This document shows positions 60,111 through 64,000 of a stretch of DNA of 64,000 nt, piece by piece; the first letter of the stretch is position 1; each line of letters begins with the position of its first letter. Under the pieces are notes generated by a model. It saw nothing but the letters and a program-made list of their open reading frames with translations, did not search any database and had not been told where the DNA came from. Origin of the DNA: Diospyros lotus (taxonomy: Eukaryota; Streptophyta; Magnoliopsida; Ericales; Ebenaceae); the NCBI RefSeq assembly GCF_014633365.1, contig NC_068351.1, positions 4,388,879 to 4,452,878 of the forward strand, written 5' to 3'. The position numbers and the translations under genes are program-made.

Positions 60111-61133
60111 TCAGGTCTTGTGCACATCACGACTCATCTCCTTCATACTTTCCTCATCCTTAGGAGACTGATCTGAGGATAATTTAAAATGTTGGGCAAA
60201 TGGCACATTCACCGTTTTAGAATATGCCATTCCAAGCCTCTTAATTAGCTTTTTTAGATAGGATTTTTGAGATAGGTATACTTTTCTTTGCTGTTTATTA
60301 CGAGTAATTTCAATCCCTAGATTTTTCTTTGCTTCCCCTAACTCCTTCATCTCAAATTGTGACTTTAATTTCAGCTTTAGATGCTGAATTTCTTGCTTAG
60401 ATTGACTTGCTATGAACATGTCATCCACATAAAGGAATAGATAGATTGAAATACTAGGTGAGATATGTTTAAAATAAACACAATGATCATAGGAACTTTT
60501 AATATACCCCTGGCTTACGATAACGATATTGAATTCCCTATACCATTGCTTTGGAGATTGCTTAAGCCCATAAAGTGATTTCTTAAGCAAGCATACATGC
60601 TCCACCTTTCCTCTGGATTCAAAACCTTTAGGTTGTTCCTTTAATACCTCATCATCTAGGTCTCCATGAAGAAAAATTTTGGTTACAACCATTTGTTCTA
60701 GTTTTAGGTTTAGGTAGGCTGTTATGGCAAGCAACACTCTAATTGAGGTATGTCTCACAACTGGTGAGAAAACCTCATTGAAATCTATACCTAGGACTTG
60801 GGTAAATCCTCTAGACACTAACCTATCCTTATACCTAGGTTGTGGATTAATCTCAGCCCCTTCCTTGATCTTATAGAGCCATTTACAGCCTACTACTCCC
60901 TGTCCTTGAGGCCTATCAACCAAAACCCATGTCTGGTTCTTCCTCAAGGATGCAATTTCTGACTTCATGGCCTTTATCCATCTATTTGATTCCTTTGATG
61001 ACACTGCCTCTTCAAATGTAAGAGGCTCCTCCCCTACCACTTCAAATGCACTTGTAGGTGCATAAGACACTAGGTCTGAAAAGCTATATCGAAGAGGTGG
61101 CATTCGACTCCTCCTTTGTCTATCCCTAGCCAC
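60111..61133 (-). pseudogene. Copia B reverse transcriptase
   Basis: A 340-codon open frame carrying the Copia RT: W(I)KAMKSEIASLRKNQTW, GCKWLYKIKEGA, FTQVLGIDFNEVFSPVVRHT, LLKKSLYGLKQSPKQWY, LYVDDM and LGEAKKNLGIEITRN. The RT domain itself is uninterrupted, but it is cut off from RNase H and integrase by stops and shifts, so the polyprotein is not intact. Confidence 0.92.
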
Positions 61134-61794
61134 ACTTTACCTAGAGGTATCCAGTTGGTCTCCTAAATTAGAGTCTGCATCGCTCTCTTCCTCACTCTCC
61201 CCATATTGTGTAGAGTCCTGATCATGAGGATCTTCCTAGACATTTTTAGACACTATGCCTTGGACTTCCACATCTATAGGCTTAGAATTTTCCCCAAAGT
61301 CTGGCTAGACATCTATATTTACAGCTTTCATGGTAGCCCCTTCATCAAATGTCACATCTCTTGTGAGAATAGTTCTAGGCCCTTCTGTCTCAAGGTTCCA
61401 CAATTTGTAACGTATGACTCCGATGGGATATCCTATAAATAGGCATTTCTTAGTCCGAGGTTCCAGCTTGCCTTGCTTCACATGAGCATAGACTAAGCAG
61501 CCAAATACCCTAAGATGGTCTAAACTTGGTTTATGACCTGACCACTTTTCATAGGGTTTCTTAAACTCAATTGCAGCTGATGGTGATCATTTATCACATG
61601 TGCTGCAATTGATAAAACGTCCCCCCCAAAAAGACTTAGGTAATTTTGCATGGAATAACATACATCTGACTTTTTCTAATAGTGTTCTATTAATTCTTTT
61701 AGCTACTCCGTTTTGTTTATGGTTTCCTGGGGCAGTCGAGTGCCTAATTATTCCACTCTCAATACACATTTGTGTAAATTCTTTATTGCAGAAC

Positions 61795-62843
61795 CAGGGG
61801 CGGAGCCAAGATTTTGGCTCAGTGGGGGCAAACTTAAATATAAAAAATATAATTTAAAAAATAAGATAATAATGATAATATTAAAAAATATATATATTTT
61901 TACAATTGTTCCTTACAGCTTTTCATACTAAAAATTACAATTATTCAAGAAAGTTACATTGATTATTTGAATCTTTAGACTCGTCATGACTGCGAAAGGT
62001 TAGTTCTTATCGTAAAAGAAGTCGAACACAATCAATTGATGCATTTAGACGAATTCGATAATCACATAGTATTTGTTCTAACTGTCTGAAGAAAACTATC
62101 CCAATTTTTTTGCTTTTGATTTATTAAGATTTCACAATTATTTCGAGCTTAATTGTGTGCACTATTAGCATCTCTAACATGAACTTAAAGTTTATTTATT
62201 ATTATTTTTTTTTAAATTACTGAACCCTTCTTTCATGAAAGAATCACCATCTCTTTGTTTCCTATTATTTGTTTTAAAAAGATAACAGTATAAGCAAAAT
62301 GCGACATCTTTGTTTATATTATATTCTAATCAATCACCAAATTCATTGAACCAAGCTGGAATGAATTGTCTTGATTTCAAGGTTAACACAGACCTCTTTG
62401 CAAATAGACTCTTCTAATTTGATCTTGAAAATTAACATTGTAATCCATTATTGTAGTTTTTAGCTCGGGATCCATAGGAAGTTGTACAACATCATTTTGC
62501 TTAATACTTGCTTTGTTAATTTGTTCATTTTCTTCAATATAAATTTTCTCCATGCTTGCTTTCTTTGCTTCACAATTTTCTTCAATACTTAATTTTATTT
62601 GCATCATCATTGTAAAAAAATAAAATTATGAGCAAATTGTAAAAAAATAAAATTATGAACAAATTGTAAAAAATGTTGTGATTGTTACTACTGAGCCATT
62701 ATATACTTGCTTTCTTCAATACTTTTTTTTTTTATTTTTAGTAGTAAAATATTGTAAAAAAATAAAATTAAACAACCAAAAAAAAACAATATGGCCCAGT
62801 GGGGGCAACTGTCCCCACTTGGCCTCAGGTGGCTCCGCCCCTG
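61795..62843 (-). mobile_element. 1049-bp hAT-type element nested in Copia B integrase
   Basis: The terminal inverted repeat CAGGGGCGGAGCCA is exact at both ends (61795-61808 and 62830-62843). It is flanked by an 8-bp target duplication with one change (TGCAGAAC 61787-61794; TGTAGAAC 62844-62851). Removing it restores the order of the integrase sequence. The ends share CAGGGGCGGA with the MITE at 11487. It carries only a fragment of a transposase-related protein, so it is a deletion derivative. Confidence 0.92.
62383..62610 (-). pseudogene. hAT TTF-type zinc-finger transposase N-terminal fragment
   Basis: The 75-codon frame ends with LPMDPELKTTIMDYNVNFQD and QIRRVYLQRG. This resembles the segment just before the TTF-type zinc finger of plant hAT-derived proteins (family knowledge, from the DPGLR...YP.N..D..RRAY-type consensus). 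The finger and all catalytic parts are missing. Confidence 0.65.
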
Positions 62844-63291
62844 TGTAGAACTCTACCCTATTATCGGTCCTAATGGTTTTGATAGAACTCCCTTTTTGAT
62901 TTTCTACCATCTTCTTCCATATCCTAAAGGCCTCAAAGGTATGATCCTTTGATTTCAAGACATATACCCACACCATCCTAGAGTAGTCCATCAATGATAG
63001 ATAGGAAATATCTAGAGCCTCCATGAGTTAAAGTTTGTGATGGTCCCCACAGATTTGAATGAATGTAATCTAATGGTGATTTTGGAGGAATGAATTGCTT
63101 TCTTACTAAACTTAACCTTGGTAGCCTTTCCATAGATGTAAGACTCACATTTGTTGAGTCCAACAACGTGCTCTTGACCTAGAATGCCCTGCTTAGCTAG
63201 CTCCTTGAGCCCTTGCTCGCTGATATGTGACATCCTTAGATGCCACAACCTAGCCTGCATATGAGCACTATTGCTTGCTACTGCAGCTTCC

Positions 63292-63947
63292 TCACTCAAA
63301 GTGGATGCTTGCAGAATGTAAATGCCATTTTTGCAGCACAACTTTCATGCATATTAGGGAACCCTTAGTGACTTTCAAGACTCCACCATCACCCCTAAAG
63401 TTAAGGCCATTTCGGTCCAACTCACCAAGAAAAATTAATTTTCTCTTGAGTTCTGGGACGTGCCTTATAGCTGTTAGGGTTCTAAATGATCCATCAACCA
63501 TTTTAAGCCTTATGTCACCGGTTCCTAATACCTTACATTCATGGTCATTGCCTAGCATGACCTTTGGGCCTTTCCCCCATTTATTTCTTGATAATTCTGA
63601 AACCAGTCTCTCTTAGAAGTCATATGGTATGAGCAACCTGCGTCCATAACCCAGACATCACTCTGAGTCTTTTTTGAAACAACCAGTGCATTAGCACTAT
63701 CATACTCGAACTCACACACACTGATCCCACCAACATAATTACTCCTCTCTTGAAGATCTTTCTTTTTCTTGGGACAATTTCTTTTAATATGGCCCTCATC
63801 ATGACAATAATAGCATTTTATAGGCTTTTTCCCAATTCTTGATCTAGACCTTGATCTACCCCTTCCCCTAGGGTCTCTTCTATCATTCCTAATTTTGGCA
63901 GTGAGGGCATCTCCAGGGGAGGATTTTTTGTCAACCTTATTTTGCAA
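63292..63947 (-). pseudogene. Copia B gag C-terminus and protease
   Basis: 63947-63552 has a basic linker and an intact zinc knuckle CYYCHDEGHIKRNC, then VWVMDAGCSYHMTSKRDWF, where the protease active-site DSG/DTG appears as DAG. The following frame (63558-63292) continues the protease (LGTGDIRLKMVDGSFRTL, VPELKRKLIFLGELD). The gag N-terminus is beyond 64000. Confidence 0.85.
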
Positions 63948-64000
63948 TTCTTTTGAATTAAGGGCCCCTATTACATCATTTAGGGATAAATTATCTCTAC

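Larger units (their letters stand above)
61587..63341 (-). pseudogene. Copia B integrase, split by a hAT element
   Basis: The GAG-pre-integrase zinc region lies at 63341-63012 (LWHLRMSHISEQGLKELAKQG). The integrase core starts at about 63166-62852 (YFLSIIDGLL, SRMVWVYVLKSKDHTFEAF, IKTIRTDNRVEF). It resumes on the other side of the hAT insert at 61786-61587 (GIIRHSTAPGNHKQNGVAKRINRTLLEKVRCM). The insert and several frameshifts inactivate it. Confidence 0.9.
50283..64000 (-). mobile_element. Copia B: Copia retrotransposon, antisense in the CTR1 intron, runs off the window
   Basis: The 3' LTR begins TGTCACAATCCC at 50283 and ends TTTTTACA at 59420. It is cut in two by Copia A (50544-59109); without that insert it is about 570 bp. 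Next to it on the minus strand is a polypurine tract (AAATGGTGGAGAAT). Polyprotein remnants read on the minus strand from 63947 or beyond down to 59506 in the order gag zinc knuckle, protease, integrase, RT, RNase H. Integrase is split by a hAT insertion (61795-62843). The 5' LTR lies past 64000. Domain order is that of Ty1/Copia; motifs suggest a Tork/Tnt1-like lineage (inference). Confidence 0.88.

Overview
The window is nuclear DNA of a flowering plant. It has GT-AG spliced genes with plant-specific products, long AT-rich intergenic DNA, and nested plant LTR retrotransposons (Copia, Gypsy, a Cassandra-type TRIM) plus hAT-type elements. I cannot name the species. The AT-rich introns look more like a eudicot or basal angiosperm than a grass, which is inference.

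There are two recognisable host genes, both on the + strand. The first (1-7217) is the 3' part of a ROS1/DEMETER-like 5-methylcytosine DNA glycosylase/lyase. Its start lies upstream of the window. I could assemble 17 exons in a consistent open frame of about 1018 codons, with the helix-hairpin-helix lysine, the catalytic aspartate and the four-cysteine Fe-S motif all present. A 208-bp tandem duplication copies the end of exon 10 together with its splice donor. The second gene (start codon 27758, last exon seen ending 47577) is CTR1, the Raf-like kinase that represses ethylene signalling. Eleven exons (715 codons) join in frame up to the HRDLK catalytic loop. The DFG-to-C-lobe exons are not in the window, so the gene must continue past 64000 across an intron of more than 16.4 kb, or it is broken.

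The 20 kb between the genes has no gene I can support. It holds a tandem family of diverged roughly 250-310-bp units (10.3-11.4 kb) and a small hAT-type element (11487-14742, 8-bp target duplication). That element is split by a composite 3.1-kb insert made of a Cassandra-like TRIM with 5S-derived LTRs, a truncated U6 snRNA copy and a long Gypsy-like LTR. Further on are a TTTCGAAA-rich repeat field split by LTR-like DNA, a 2.3-kb solo LTR (17938-20272, 5-bp target duplication), and a long inverted-repeat element with a GC-rich core (24.5-25.3 kb).

The CTR1 introns carry most of the rest. Intron 5 (11.4 kb) contains an antisense, decayed chromovirus-like Gypsy element (33364-39395, target duplication TTGTA) whose 5' LTR holds a Copia solo LTR, another solo LTR (39791-40200), and a GAA/59-bp-unit satellite field. 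The last intron contains a four-deep nest. Copia B (50283 to beyond 64000) has Copia A (50544-59109) inserted in its 3' LTR. Copia A has a non-autonomous Gypsy-like element (53238-56743) inserted in its integrase. Copia B's own integrase carries a 1049-bp hAT element (61795-62843) with a residual transposase N-terminus. The coding-type retroelements in these introns are all antisense to CTR1.

I found no convincing new biological system. The strongest leads are the composite Cassandra/U6/Gypsy insert, the duplicated splice donor in the demethylase gene, and the very large TE-filled CTR1 introns.
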